A stretch of DNA of 64,000 nt from Deltaproteobacteria bacterium RIFOXYD12_FULL_56_24. GTDB taxonomy: Bacteria > Desulfobacterota > Desulfobulbia > Desulfobulbales > Desulfurivibrionaceae. The position numbers were made by a program, and so were the translations under genes. The stretch spans positions 1 through 64,000 of the forward strand of contig MGTD01000018.1 in assembly GCA_001799285.1 (NCBI GenBank), given 5' to 3'. The notes below the pieces were generated by a model. The model worked only from the letters and a program-made list of their open reading frames with translations, made no database searches and was not told the DNA's origin. Below are positions 17,689-28,429 of this stretch, one piece after another; the stretch's first letter is position 1, and each line of letters starts with the position of its first letter.

Positions 17689-18069
17689 TTACATCGCCTC
17701 CTTCGGCTGGAGATGACAATCCCAACAATACGGTTTTACGGAGGCATAGCTGTGGCAGGTGTCACAGAATTTTTTCTTGTCGCTGTGACACTTCATGCAG
17801 CCATTCTGCAGGCTCCGTACATATTCGGTCCCGTTGGCGGTTTTCCCGATGCGGGCGCCGTCTTCGCGCAGGATATCATCGCGCCACTGGTTGAGCAGCA
17901 CCATATGCGAGGTTCGCATGTACTGAGCTGGCGCAACACATTCTGTATAGTCCTTCGGTTTTTCCGGCTTGGGCATCTTGCCGGCATCCCCGGATTTATA
18001 CCACATCGGGGAGGTCATGAGGCCCAAGAACAGTATCAACGCAGGTATGATTCTTCCTTTCCCGTACAT
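17689..18069 (-). CDS. dsrJ: DsrJ triheme cytochrome
   Basis: CMKCH, CDTCH, CWDCH motifs in a 126-aa protein within the operon. Confidence 0.9.
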   Translation of the reverse strand: MYGKGRIIPALILFLGLMTSPMWYKSGDAGKMPKPEKPKDYTECVAPAQYMRTSHMVLLNQWRDDILREDGARIGKTANGTEYVRSLQNGCMKCHSDKKKFCDTCHSYASVKPYCWDCHLQPKEAM

Positions 18070-18074
18070 AATTA

Positions 18075-19730
18075 TCAGCCCTCCATTCCTGCCAGAGGCG
18101 TAAAACGGAGATCCGTTTCCCTCTCTTTTTCACCTTCCATAATGAGGGCGTTGCCCACCAGCTCGGAAACGCCGCACACTTCGACATCAGGATTCCAGTA
18201 CTGATTGAGGGCAAGCAGGGTTGCCCGGTCAATGGCGCAGACACAGGAGAGCATGTTGACCCCGTGCTTGTCGGCCACATGGCGGACCGCATTTGCCCTG
18301 GGCAGGCCGCCCCGCATCCGCAGGTCCATGATCTCCCCGGTGTTGAGGCCGGTACCGCTGCCGCAGCAGAAGGTATTCTCGCGGATGGTGTTTTCCGGCA
18401 TTTCGTGAAAATTGTTGCAGACGCTCTTGAGGATATGCCGGGGTTCTTCCAGCAGTCCCATACCGCGCGCGGTGTTGCAGGAATCGTGGTAAGTGACGGT
18501 CCGGTGATCGTTGCGGCTGGGGTCGAGTTTCAACTTGTTGTGGTGGAGCAGGTCGGCGGTAAACTCGCTGATATGCACCATCTTGGTGGAGGCGGCGTTA
18601 GCAAACACCGTGCCGGTGATCGGAGATTTGGGCACTTCGAGGAAGTTCGCCGGGCCGTTCATGGTGTCCATGTACTGGTGGAGCACCCGCCACATGTGGC
18701 CGCATTCGCCGCCCAGGATCCATTTGACCCCCAGGCGGTCCGCCTCGGCGTACATCTTGGCGTTGAGTTTTTTCATCAAGCTGTTGTGGGTAAAGAGCCC
18801 GAAGTTGCCGCCTTCCGAGGTGTAGGTGCTGATGGTGTAATCCAGGCCGATGTGCTCAAAGAGGAGCAGATAACCCATAAAGGTGAAGATGCCCGGTTCG
18901 GCGAACACATCGGCGGAGGGGAAGATGAAGAGAACCTCGGCGCCTTTGCGGTTGAAGTTGAGATTCTGCAGGCGAACCCCGGTTGCTTCCTCGATATCGT
19001 CCAGAAGAAACTCGGCGTTTTCTTTAAAAGTGTGGGGCTGCAGGCCCAGATGATTGCCGGTCCGGTTGGAGTTGGCAGCCGGCTCCAGGATCCAGTTGGT
19101 TCCCACCCCCACCAGATGGAGCAGTTCGCGGGCCATCATCGTCACCTCGGCGGTGTCGATGCCGTAGGGGCAGAACACCGAACAGCGCCGACACTCAGTA
19201 CACTGATAAAAGTACATGAACCATTCTTTCAGCACCTTGAAGGTCATGGGCCGGGCCCCAGCCATCTGGCCCAGCAGCTTGCCGGCCAGAGTGAAATCAT
19301 TGCGATAGACGGAGCGGAGCAGCTCGGCCCGCAGAACCGGCATGTTTTTCGGATCGCCGGTGCCGAGAAAAAAGTGGCACTTGTCGGCGCAGGCCCCGCA
19401 ACGCACACAGCAATCCATGAAGATCTTCAAGGAACGGAATTTGTCAAGCCGCTCTTTCAGTCCGTTGAGAATGATCTCCTTCCAGTTTTCCGGCAGGTGC
19501 CAGTCATCGCTTTCCGGATCCCACTCGCGGGGAACCCCGAAAATTCCAGGCAGACTCTTGTTGTGATATTCAACGATACTTTTTTTGGCCGGATAACAGT
19601 AATTTCCCGGCTTGAAAACGGCTTCCACGTCCCACCAATCCTTTGCCGGAACGGCGCCAGTCATCAAGGATGGCTCCTTGACCACTTTTTCCTTCATCTG
19701 TGCTACTTTGGTATCTGCCATTGTCGTCAT
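18075..19730 (-). CDS. dsrK: DsrK, HdrD-like iron-sulfur subunit
   Basis: CVRCGACADKCHFFLGTGDP, CTECRRCSVFCPYGID, CCG motifs. Confidence 0.92.
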   Translation of the reverse strand: MTTMADTKVAQMKEKVVKEPSLMTGAVPAKDWWDVEAVFKPGNYCYPAKKSIVEYHNKSLPGIFGVPREWDPESDDWHLPENWKEIILNGLKERLDKFRSLKIFMDCCVRCGACADKCHFFLGTGDPKNMPVLRAELLRSVYRNDFTLAGKLLGQMAGARPMTFKVLKEWFMYFYQCTECRRCSVFCPYGIDTAEVTMMARELLHLVGVGTNWILEPAANSNRTGNHLGLQPHTFKENAEFLLDDIEEATGVRLQNLNFNRKGAEVLFIFPSADVFAEPGIFTFMGYLLLFEHIGLDYTISTYTSEGGNFGLFTHNSLMKKLNAKMYAEADRLGVKWILGGECGHMWRVLHQYMDTMNGPANFLEVPKSPITGTVFANAASTKMVHISEFTADLLHHNKLKLDPSRNDHRTVTYHDSCNTARGMGLLEEPRHILKSVCNNFHEMPENTIRENTFCCGSGTGLNTGEIMDLRMRGGLPRANAVRHVADKHGVNMLSCVCAIDRATLLALNQYWNPDVEVCGVSELVGNALIMEGEKERETDLRFTPLAGMEG

Positions 19731-19752
19731 TCCTTCTCAGAGATTTTCAGGC

Positions 19753-20793
19753 TCACTCGGCCGCTTTTGCTGCTTCTTCCCCGGCAGGCTGAGCGGGCAA
19801 TTCTTTCTCGACCGGGATGTCCGCCCCGACCATGAACTCACGGAATTCATCCTCATATGATGCGTAGGAATGGGGCTTGATTTTCGGGTCATTCCAGGGA
19901 TTGATGTGCCGAACCATCCGGTTGTTATTGATCATGTTCCGGGTGGGGCTCATGAAAACGCCGGCCATGTGCATCAGCTTGCTGAAAGGGAAGTAGATCA
20001 GCAGGGCGCAGACCAGAAAAACGTGCACGAAGAAGATCGCGCCGATCTGGCCGGTGATGGTCGGGGAAAGGGTGGCAAGACCAAGGGCCAACTGCTTGAT
20101 GGCGACCACGTCAACCCTGAGGAAGTAGCGCATCAGAATCCCGGTGATGCCGATACCCATAATCAGAAACAGGGGGAAATAGTCAGCGGGCAGCGAAATA
20201 TAGCGGATGTTGGTGAGCGTTATCCGGCGGAGAAAAAGAAAAGCGAGGGCACCGAGAAAGATGGCATCGGTCTGATAGAAAACCGGGGTGCCGATCTGCA
20301 TGAAACCGTCCCCGAACTCAAGGGCTGCGACAAAAGCAGGGATCGGGTCCATGAACAGCCGCATATGCCGGAGAACAATGACCAGAAAACAGTAGTGGAA
20401 CAAAATCGCGAACAGCCAGAGAAATTTACTGGAGCCGTATACCAGTTTGGGGCCCTCGTGCATTTCCGCCTTGGTGTTGCGGAACAGGGAGCGAAACAGA
20501 AAAACCTCGAGCAGCATCCGGCCGATTACCCCGGCCTTGGTTGACGGGCAGTCAAGCTTGTTTTGCTTGATCCAAGGCAGGGAGTTCGCCTGGCCGCAGG
20601 TGGTCGGAATCCGGAAGGGAACCGGAGAGCTTGCCCAATAGACAACCCGGTAGACAACGCCCCCCAAAAAGACGGCAAAGGCAAGATAGGGCAAGATGAT
20701 CCCCACCAGCGCCTGCCCACCGGGCACCTGGGCGGCCACCAAGGCAACCACGACAAGCACCAGCACTGCGATTAATGGATTGATAATTCTCAT
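19753..20793 (-). CDS. dsrM: DsrM, cytochrome b-like membrane subunit
   Basis: Polytopic protein with RYFLR...F.H; first gene of the operon. Confidence 0.9.
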   Translation of the reverse strand: MRIINPLIAVLVLVVVALVAAQVPGGQALVGIILPYLAFAVFLGGVVYRVVYWASSPVPFRIPTTCGQANSLPWIKQNKLDCPSTKAGVIGRMLLEVFLFRSLFRNTKAEMHEGPKLVYGSSKFLWLFAILFHYCFLVIVLRHMRLFMDPIPAFVAALEFGDGFMQIGTPVFYQTDAIFLGALAFLFLRRITLTNIRYISLPADYFPLFLIMGIGITGILMRYFLRVDVVAIKQLALGLATLSPTITGQIGAIFFVHVFLVCALLIYFPFSKLMHMAGVFMSPTRNMINNNRMVRHINPWNDPKIKPHSYASYEDEFREFMVGADIPVEKELPAQPAGEEAAKAAE

Positions 20794-20937
20794 TTACCGT
20801 CACCTCACATCATGGTTTTTAGGAGTCGTTACGAAATAACCGCTACGGTTTTGAGCCCTTTGGTTAGTGCGCCTTATGCCGGGAGCGCACAACCACTTTC
20901 GAGGTCACAATCGTGCAGGCTATTTTTTAACGACGGC

Positions 20938-21486
20938 TTAAAGAATGTTTTGTAGAGTTTTCGCCTTTTCCGCGTTGTTTCCTGGCAAAAGCCGGGAGGG
21001 GCAGCATCCCCCCTCGCTCAAGAGGGGGTTCCCCCGCCGGTACTCCTCAAGCCTGGTCTTGTGCAGCTGTTCTCGGCTGGCCATGTAGAGATCAAACAGG
21101 GTGTAGGCCAGGATGTCGGCCTTTTCCTCAAAAGTCAGCCAGCCTTCATGGTCAGCCAGTTTTTCCCGGTGATAGAAATCCTTGACCACTTCTTTCAGCT
21201 TGTAGGCCATCGAAACGGCCTGGGACGGGATGAATTCCTGTACCGCCCTGATCTTGACCAGTTGGTTCAAGGCGGGGACAAGCCCTTCGAGCGTCTCGCT
21301 CTCAAAAAGCAGTGCGTAGACCTCCCACAGGCTGCTTTTTACCGCATAGCCCACCGGGTTGGCAAACTGGTTCTTCTCTTTTTTAAAGATCCTGGCGCCA
21401 TCCTCCGGGTAGGTCGCCAGCACCCGATCGACCCAAACCTCCAGAATCTCGCCTTTGTTTTCGATGAGCATTTCTTGCAACAGCAT
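20938..21486 (-). CDS. RsbRD N-terminal-like domain protein
   Basis: MLLQEMLIENKGEILEVWVDRVLATYPEDGARIFKKEKNQFANPVGYAV; such genes commonly precede dsrMKJOP. Confidence 0.75.
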   Translation of the reverse strand: MLLQEMLIENKGEILEVWVDRVLATYPEDGARIFKKEKNQFANPVGYAVKSSLWEVYALLFESETLEGLVPALNQLVKIRAVQEFIPSQAVSMAYKLKEVVKDFYHREKLADHEGWLTFEEKADILAYTLFDLYMASREQLHKTRLEEYRRGNPLLSEGGCCPSRLLPGNNAEKAKTLQNIL

Positions 21487-21640
21487 TATTTACCCTCTGG
21501 AACCCCCTGTTTTTTTAGGGGAAAATCCCTATATCCTGAATGACCATTCAGAATGGGAATGGCATTGTTAGCATGTTTCAATCCAGATTTCAATAGGAAA
21601 AAATGAGAGGAAATGTGGGAAAATGAGGGGAAGGAATGGA

Positions 21641-22063
21641 TCAGGAGATGGTGTCGAGGAGAATGCCGGATTCCTGCTGAAGGTTTCTGAGGAGAGCCGG
21701 CAAATCATTCAAGTCAATATTCACATCACCGATGATGGAGCATTGCTCATTGCCGGAGCAGTCGTAGACATCAAGAAAATAACCGCGTTCGTCTTTAGTG
21801 AGGACAAGATGGAGGAGGATTTTCTGATTATTCAAGTGGGTGTTGACTTGTTCCACCAGCCGGCGCACCGAGCTTTCCTCGGACGAAAAAAGGAAATCCT
21901 GTTCTTGCCGATGTCGCCCTTCCCTGTCCCGCTGCCAGTCTCTTTTGAAGGCCCCGATGCGCGCCACCGGGGCTAATCCGTCAATGGGCTCGACCTTTTT
22001 TTCCAAACGATACGGACCGATTCTTGCGGGTCGTGGAAATTTGATTTCATCGGAAATGACCAT
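21641..22063 (-). CDS. Hypothetical protein, FlaG-like size and composition
   Basis: 140-aa ORF; SVRRLVEQVNTHLNNQKILLHLVLTKDERGYFLDVYD. Confidence 0.5.
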   Translation of the reverse strand: MVISDEIKFPRPARIGPYRLEKKVEPIDGLAPVARIGAFKRDWQRDREGRHRQEQDFLFSSEESSVRRLVEQVNTHLNNQKILLHLVLTKDERGYFLDVYDCSGNEQCSIIGDVNIDLNDLPALLRNLQQESGILLDTIS

Positions 22064-22178
22064 CGTCGTCCCCCGTTCGTGGCGGTTTTTCTGTCGGACT
22101 TTATTGTTTCTCCTTGATATTCTGTCATAATCTCATCGACATGATTGTTGAAAAACTATAATGCTTAAGCCTCCAAAA

Positions 22179-23102
22179 TTAAACTTCTATTTCCGTTCCT
22201 TCCCTGGCAAAGAAAATTTCCGTGGCGCCCTGCCCTGCCCGGGCACAATATTTTTCCGATAAGGTGTCGATCTGGTCATCGGTGCGCATGGGATCATGAT
22301 GAAACAGGGCCAGGGCTTTCACGCCGGCATGTTTGGCCGCGGCAATGGCGTGTTCGAAAGAGGAATGGCCCCAGCCCATAAATCTGGCCGTATATTCCTC
22401 CTGGGTGTACTGAGCGTCATGCACCAGAAGATCCGCCCCGGAAAAAAATTGTTCCAGAGCGCCATTCTGTTCCTGGGCCACCAGTTCGCCCTCGGCGGCC
22501 ATGCCTTGGTCATAGGACGGGTCTTCCGGATCCGTGCAGAAAACATTGCGGAACGGCTCGGTATCATAGGACGTGCAGACCGCCTTCCCTTGATAGGCAA
22601 AGCGGTAGCCAAGGCAGAGGATGGGATGATTCAGGTATTTTGTGGTCACGGTGATGCCATCGCCCAAATCGAATTTCCCCTCCTTGAGATCAAGATATTC
22701 AATTTTGGCGGCAAGCTCTGCCTGGCGAACCGGGAAGTAGCGGTAGGTCAGCTGACCACCCACGATTTTTTCCAGGGTGTCGCCTTCAAAACTGACCGGG
22801 CCATAAACCTTGATGGTGCTGCCCGGCACATAGATGGGGGTAAAAAAGGGAAAGCCCATGATGTGATCCCAGTGGGTATGGGTCAGAAAGACATCCGTGC
22901 TGATCGGTCCGGCCTTGAAATCATTGGCCATCATGAAATTGCCCAGCTCTCTAATGCCGGAACCGGCATCAATGATGATGAGACGATTGACTTCCGGGAA
23001 GCGCAGCTCGATACAGGCTGTGTTTCCGCCATACTTCATGGTTTTTGGGCCAGGACAGGGAATGGAGCCCCGAACTCCCCAGAATTTGATTTTTATGCTC
23101 AT
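22179..23102 (-). CDS. MBL-fold metallohydrolase
   Basis: IKFWGVRGSIPCPGPKTMKYGGNTACIEL; FLTHTHWDHIMGFPFF. Confidence 0.85.
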   Translation of the reverse strand: MSIKIKFWGVRGSIPCPGPKTMKYGGNTACIELRFPEVNRLIIIDAGSGIRELGNFMMANDFKAGPISTDVFLTHTHWDHIMGFPFFTPIYVPGSTIKVYGPVSFEGDTLEKIVGGQLTYRYFPVRQAELAAKIEYLDLKEGKFDLGDGITVTTKYLNHPILCLGYRFAYQGKAVCTSYDTEPFRNVFCTDPEDPSYDQGMAAEGELVAQEQNGALEQFFSGADLLVHDAQYTQEEYTARFMGWGHSSFEHAIAAAKHAGVKALALFHHDPMRTDDQIDTLSEKYCARAGQGATEIFFAREGTEIEV

Positions 23103-23995
23103 AATGTTTCCCTGGCGACCTGGAGAAAAACCCGGGCCTTGTCGATTTCTTGTTGCACAACCAGGTGCAGGCTTGAAAGCTCAAGCCAGCTCAGGCCGAC
23201 TTGGCGGAGAAGCTCGTTGATTCTGGACAAATCCGGGTAGCGGTCTCCGGCGGAACCGATGTCAAAGAGATTGGCGTAGGTGTTAGCCAGGGCCACCACA
23301 CCAACCAGCTGCCGGTTATCGGTCGAGGCCTTTTCCGGGTTGTGGTGAAAGCGAAGTATTTCGGTGAGTGCGAGGTTAAGCTGCCACTTTTCGGCGATCA
23401 TCTTCCCGGATTGACCATGATTAAAGCCCAGCAGCATCTCCTCGGCTCTGGTCAACGGCCCCTGTTCAATTGCGGCTAGCTCCAGGGCCTGCCGGTATTC
23501 TTCGGCGAAACAGTTGTTCAGCGGGATTTTTCCCACATCGTGGAGCAGCCCGGCCACAAAGAATTCCTCCTGCATCATGCCGGGGATCCCCTTGAGACCG
23601 GCCAGGGCCTTGGCCATCACCCCCACACATAGGGAATGGGTCCAGAAAGCATCCATGGACAGCGAGCGAAATGAGTCTTTTTGCCCCATGGTTCCCAGGA
23701 CCGCGGTGCTCAAGGCCAGGTTTTTCACGGTATTGATCCCGAGCATGATGATTGCCCGGGTGAGGGAATTGATCTGATTGGGCAGGGAATAATAGGCTGA
23801 GTTGATGAGTTTGAGCACCTGTCCGGTCAGGACCGGGTCGAGGGCGATAACCCGGTTCAAATCGTTGGCCGAGGTGTTGGGGCGATTGCAGACCTCCAGA
23901 ACCTTGGTCACCGTGGTGGACAGGCTCGGCATCCGCTCGATATACTTATGGATCAGCGCAAAGCGCTGTTCGTTAGTCAAGGGGGGGGCTGGCAT
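23099..23995 (-). CDS. HDOD-domain protein
   Basis: LSTTVTKVLEVCNRPNTSANDLNRVIALDPVLTGQVLKLINSAYYSLPNQINSLTRAIIMLG; LLHDVGKI. Confidence 0.88.
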   Translation of the reverse strand: MPAPPLTNEQRFALIHKYIERMPSLSTTVTKVLEVCNRPNTSANDLNRVIALDPVLTGQVLKLINSAYYSLPNQINSLTRAIIMLGINTVKNLALSTAVLGTMGQKDSFRSLSMDAFWTHSLCVGVMAKALAGLKGIPGMMQEEFFVAGLLHDVGKIPLNNCFAEEYRQALELAAIEQGPLTRAEEMLLGFNHGQSGKMIAEKWQLNLALTEILRFHHNPEKASTDNRQLVGVVALANTYANLFDIGSAGDRYPDLSRINELLRQVGLSWLELSSLHLVVQQEIDKARVFLQVARETL

Positions 23996-24184
23996 CAGCG
24001 GAATCCATCCATTTATGGTTACGGGTTACGTTTAGGACATAGTAGCTGAGGCTTGCCGTGCGGTCAAGAAAAGGGCAGTCAACAATCGTGCTTGATCAAA
24101 AAATCGCGAACCATTTCGTTCATGATCACGATTTTTGGCTTGCCTGTTTCATGGATAATGATCCAGACGCAGCGTTGAAAAGCC

Positions 24185-24335
24185 GTAATCTTTCACCAGG
24201 AACAAAAAACGTGGCTAAACCACTGGACTGTAAACGTTCAGCAGTGCCGCAGATGCGCGAAAGAGGTCTGCGAAGTGTGCTGGTGCACATGAGCAGGCCG
24301 ATGACAAAGCAGATGCGGTGCTGCTGAACATTTAC
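24185..24335 (+). mobile_element. MITE-like element copy 1
   Basis: GTAATCTTTCACC...TGTAAACGTTCAGCAGTGCCGCAGATG...GATGCGGTGCTGCTGAACATTTAC; flanked by GAAAAGCC / GAAATGCC (8 bp, one mismatch). Confidence 0.75.
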
Positions 24336-24428
24336 GAAATGCCCGGAAAAGATCGCTGTCCACCTGGAGGATTAAGCGTTCGCCTTCTCCGGCATTGTCG
24401 ACGAATTGGTGCTGGTCGCTGACCTGAC

Positions 24429-25205
24429 TCAAGGCCGGCATCCTTCCTGTCTGTTAAAGGCCACCGCCTCCGAATAGGTGATCCCGGCGCCGCCGAAGAT
24501 GTCCAGGGCGCTGCCGATGGTGGCGTCCAGACGATTTTGTCCCAGTTCCTTGACCCGGTAGAGATCGGCAAGATTCTGCACTCCGCCCGCATAGGTGGTG
24601 GGGAGCGGGCTCCATCTGCCGAGCAGCGCGGTGAGCTCCTCTTCTATGCCCGCACATTTGCCTTCCACATCAACGGCGTGGATCAGAAATTCGCAGCAGT
24701 GGTTGGCAAAATATTCGAGAGATTGGGCGGAAACCGTCACCTGGGTGAATTTCTGCCAGCGATCGGTGACGATAAAATATTCACCCCCCCTTTTCCGACA
24801 GCTCAGGTCAAGGACCAGACGTTCCCGGCCCACACCCCGGACCAGCTCTTTAAGCCGGTCTTCATGCACCACCCCGTCCTTAAACACCGCCGAGGTAACA
24901 ATCACCTCGCTTGCCCCCTGATCCAGCCAATGGCCGGCATTGGCCGCAGTGATGCCGCCACCCACCTGCAGGCCTTGGGGGAAGGCTTGCAGGGCTTCAG
25001 CTGCCGCAGCTTCGTTGCCCGGACCCAGCATGATCACATGGCCGCCCAAGAGGCGGTCCGCCTTGTACATCGCGGCATAATGGGCGGCCGGCTGGTCCGA
25101 GGCAAAGTTGGTGGTCAGTCCCCCCTGTTGTCCGTCAGAGAGGGAGGAGCCGACAATCTGTTTTACCCGGCCCTGGTGGAGGTCGATGCACGGTCTGAAT
25201 TTCAT
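24429..25205 (-). CDS. hisA: Phosphoribosylformimino-AICAR isomerase, eukaryotic-type HisA
   Basis: MKFRPCIDLHQGRVKQIVGSSL...LQVGGGITAANAGHWLDQGASEVIVTSAVF...TYAGGVQNLADL. Confidence 0.8.
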   Translation of the reverse strand: MKFRPCIDLHQGRVKQIVGSSLSDGQQGGLTTNFASDQPAAHYAAMYKADRLLGGHVIMLGPGNEAAAAEALQAFPQGLQVGGGITAANAGHWLDQGASEVIVTSAVFKDGVVHEDRLKELVRGVGRERLVLDLSCRKRGGEYFIVTDRWQKFTQVTVSAQSLEYFANHCCEFLIHAVDVEGKCAGIEEELTALLGRWSPLPTTYAGGVQNLADLYRVKELGQNRLDATIGSALDIFGGAGITYSEAVAFNRQEGCRP

Positions 25206-25340
25206 GGGATCTCAACTGTTGAATTTTCAGTAAGATTAGCCCTATCTCAGGGAAAAAGTCAATAAAGATGGACTCGCCAAAAGAGGAAAGGTACAGGACG
25301 TAACCGTTCGGCCGGGCCGGGGAGTACGGGTTGCAGCAAT

Positions 25341-25373
25341 AAAAAAAGGTGGCCAGCTTGCGCCGTCCACCTT
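25341..25373 (-). terminator. Rho-independent terminator
   Basis: Minus strand AAGGTGGacggcgcaagctggCCACCTTTTTTT downstream of the ATPase gene. Confidence 0.7.
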
Positions 25374-25403
25374 GAATTCATCCTTGTACTGCGCAGGCAA
25401 ATG

Positions 25404-26117
25404 TTACTTGCAGTCTTCCCTGATCATGAAGGTTCTGGGATCGAGCTTGAGGAGCTTGCCGCATTTGCTGACCGCCGCCGATCCCTTGAGGACCTTCAGG
25501 TCAAGACAGTCGCTTTTCGGGACAGGCTGCAGGAGGACAACGGTATTGAACAGATCCTCCATCCCGGTGCAGGGGGCGGGTGCCGCGGCAGCACCCAGAT
25601 TGTCTGTCCCCTCGTCGCACACGGCGGAAAACCAGATCTGCAGGTCCATGGTCTTGGCCATCTCCCGCATTCCTACCAGCACGGCGCGGTCGGTTTTGCC
25701 GAAATCAAAGCCGTCAACCACCATGCATTTCGGCTTGATCACATTCTGCTGCACAAGGTCATGCAGCCGCTCTTCCAGTTTGGCCAGACTGAACGCGGAC
25801 TCGTTGAAGGTGATGATCATCCGGTTGCGCATGATCGTGTCATGGATTTCCCCAGCCTTGTCAAGCTTGCAGCTTTCGGCGATATCCTTAAACATATCGT
25901 CGTACCAGAGCTTGGTTTTGTCCAGGCTCTGGCCCACGCTGACATGAACAACCTGCTTGTCGTTTAACAGACTGTCCATGGCGATCTGGACCAGCAGTGC
26001 GGTTTTACCCACGCCGGCCCGGGCCATTACCAGCCCCATCCGGCTGGATTCCTGGGCGTCGCTTTCACCCTTCAGGTGGCGAATGGGATTTTTTTCAATC
26101 AGCTCTTGTTTCAGCAT
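25404..26117 (-). CDS. RecA/KaiC-like P-loop ATPase
   Basis: MARAGVGKTALLVQIAMDSL Walker A; KCMVVDGFDFG Walker B. Confidence 0.7.
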   Translation of the reverse strand: MLKQELIEKNPIRHLKGESDAQESSRMGLVMARAGVGKTALLVQIAMDSLLNDKQVVHVSVGQSLDKTKLWYDDMFKDIAESCKLDKAGEIHDTIMRNRMIITFNESAFSLAKLEERLHDLVQQNVIKPKCMVVDGFDFGKTDRAVLVGMREMAKTMDLQIWFSAVCDEGTDNLGAAAAPAPCTGMEDLFNTVVLLQPVPKSDCLDLKVLKGSAAVSKCGKLLKLDPRTFMIREDCK

Positions 26118-26154
26118 GGCGGTATCCTTTGTTTTGCGAGTGCATCATTAAATC

Positions 26155-26308
26155 GTAAGCGATCACAGGGCACCACATCTTGCAGCGATCGGTCCGGCTC
26201 ACGTACAAAAGTACGCATCGCCGTCCCGCTTGCCGCAACCTGCGGCACCCTGTGACCGCTTATTTCGTGGTTATTTGACTTCCGGGGCACTCCCCCCGTG
26301 ATCGGTTA
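26155..26308 (-). mobile_element. MITE-like element copy 2
   Basis: 154 bp, exact 8-bp duplication ATTAAATC at 26147-26154 and 26309-26316. Confidence 0.85.
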
Positions 26309-26350
26309 ATTAAATCAGCTTGACACCGAAATTGGACAAAACCCCGAAAG

Positions 26351-28429
26351 TTACTGCTTTTTACTTTTCTGGGCTTTAACAATCAACTCTTCGGCCACGC
26401 TCTTGGGCACCTGCCGGTAGGTGGCAAATTCCATGGTAAACTCGGCCTTGCCCTGGGTCAAGGAGCGAAGGTCGGTTGAATAGCCAAACATCTCGGAAAG
26501 CGGCACCTCGGCCTCGATGACCGTGTAGGCGTCTTCTTCGTTGGTGCCGATGATCATGCCCCGCCGCTGGTTCAGGCTGCCCATGATCGAGCCCTGGAAC
26601 TCGGTTGGGCCCTCGACCGCGACCTTCATGATCGGCTCCATGATCACCGGCTTGGCCTTGAGGTAGGCCTCCTTGAAACCGCCCATGGCGGCAAGCTGGA
26701 AGGCGATATCCGAGGAGTCCACGGCATGGGAGGCGCCGTCGTTGATGGCGCAGCGCACCCCGGTGACATGGGCGCCGATGAGCGCGCCTTTGTCCAGGCA
26801 CTTCTGGAAGCCCTTATCGCAGGAGGGAATGTACTCGCGGGGCACCGAGCCGCCGACGATCTGGTCGACGAATTCATATTCGCCCTCTTCCAGGGGCTCG
26901 ACGTAACCCGCCACCCTGCCAAACTGGCCGGAGCCGCCGGTCTGCTTCTTATGAGTATAGTTGAAATCGGCCCGCTGGGTAATGGTCTCGCGGTAGGCAA
27001 CCTGGGGGGCGCCCACCGTTACCTCGGCCTTGTATTCGCGCTTCATCCGCTCGACGTAGACGTCGAGATGCAGCTCGCCCATCCCGGAGATGATGGTTTC
27101 CAGGGTTTCCTGATCCACATAGGTCTTGAAGGTGGGGTCTTCCTTGGTGAAACGGTTCAGGGCCTTGGACATGTTGTCCTGGGCCTTGTTATCCACCGGA
27201 GTGATGGAGAGGGAGATAACCGGCTCCGGCACATGCATGGAGGTCATGGAGAAGTTGTAGTCCGAGCCGCTGGTGAAGGTGTCGCCGGAGGCGCAGTCGA
27301 TGCCGAACAGGGCCACGATATCGCCGGAGCCGGCTTCATCGATCTCCTCCATGTCGTCGGAATGCATCCGCACCAGGCGGCCGACCTTGGCCTTCTTGCC
27401 GGTGCGGACATTGACGATGGAATCGCCTTTTTTCAGAGTGCCCTGGTAGGTGCGCACGTAAGTAAGCTGCCCGTACCGGCCATCTTCAAGCTTGAAGGCC
27501 AGGGCCAGCAAGGGGTCGCTGGAGATATTGCTTACCTTGACCTCGGCTTCTTCGTGGTCCAGGTCCAGGGCAAAGTTTTCCACATCGGTCGGGCAGGGTA
27601 GATAGGAAACCACCGCGTCGAGCAGGAGTTGCACCCCTTTGTTCTTGTAGGCGGTGCCCATCATCACCGGGGTGAATTCAAGGTCCAGCGTGCCCTTGCG
27701 GATCGCGGCCATGATCATTTCCTCGGTGGGGGTGCCTTCGAGTACGGCCTCCATCAATTCATCGGAGAACATGGAAACCGCGTCCAGCATCTCTTCTCGC
27801 TTGAGGTCGCATTCCTCCTGGTACTGGGCGGGAATCTCCTCTTCGCGGATCTTGTCGCCGTTTTCCCCGTCAAAATAGACGGCCTTCATCCGGACCAAAT
27901 CGATGAGGCCCTGCATGTCGCCCTCAAGGCCCATGGGTACCTGGATGGGCACGGCGTTGAGGCCCAGCTTTTCGCGGAGTTGCTTGATGACCTTGTCCGG
28001 ATTGGCGCCGGTGCGGTCGCATTTATTGATAAAGGCTACCCGGGGAACCCGGTAACGGGTCATCTGCCGGTTGACGGTAATGGATTGAGATTGCACCCCG
28101 CCGACGGAACAGAGAATCAGCACCGCGCCGTCGAGTACGCGCAGAGCCCGCTCAACCTCGATGGTGAAATCCACGTGGCCGGGGGTGTCGATGATGTTGA
28201 TGGCATGGTCTTTCCAGTCGCAATAGGTCGCGGCGGAGCAGATAGTGATGCCGCGCTCCCGCTCCAGTTCCATGGAGTCCATTTTGGCGCCGACCCCGTC
28301 CTTGCCGCGAACTTCATGGATGGCATGAATACGCTGGGTATAAAAAAGAATGCGCTCGGTCAGGGTGGTTTTTCCCGAGTCGATATGGGCGCTGATTCCA
28401 ATATTGCGGACTTTCGTAATGTCTCTCAT
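26351..28429 (-). CDS. fusA: Elongation factor G
   Basis: [24 protein letters not shown]...; 692 aa full-length EF-G. Confidence 0.97.
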   Translation of the reverse strand: MRDITKVRNIGISAHIDSGKTTLTERILFYTQRIHAIHEVRGKDGVGAKMDSMELERERGITICSAATYCDWKDHAINIIDTPGHVDFTIEVERALRVLDGAVLILCSVGGVQSQSITVNRQMTRYRVPRVAFINKCDRTGANPDKVIKQLREKLGLNAVPIQVPMGLEGDMQGLIDLVRMKAVYFDGENGDKIREEEIPAQYQEECDLKREEMLDAVSMFSDELMEAVLEGTPTEEMIMAAIRKGTLDLEFTPVMMGTAYKNKGVQLLLDAVVSYLPCPTDVENFALDLDHEEAEVKVSNISSDPLLALAFKLEDGRYGQLTYVRTYQGTLKKGDSIVNVRTGKKAKVGRLVRMHSDDMEEIDEAGSGDIVALFGIDCASGDTFTSGSDYNFSMTSMHVPEPVISLSITPVDNKAQDNMSKALNRFTKEDPTFKTYVDQETLETIISGMGELHLDVYVERMKREYKAEVTVGAPQVAYRETITQRADFNYTHKKQTGGSGQFGRVAGYVEPLEEGEYEFVDQIVGGSVPREYIPSCDKGFQKCLDKGALIGAHVTGVRCAINDGASHAVDSSDIAFQLAAMGGFKEAYLKAKPVIMEPIMKVAVEGPTEFQGSIMGSLNQRRGMIIGTNEEDAYTVIEAEVPLSEMFGYSTDLRSLTQGKAEFTMEFATYRQVPKSVAEELIVKAQKSKKQ

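Noticed and set aside
18264-19835. 523-aa plus-strand ORF opposite dsrK
   Set aside because: Shadow of dsrK, which carries multiple Fe-S cysteine motifs.
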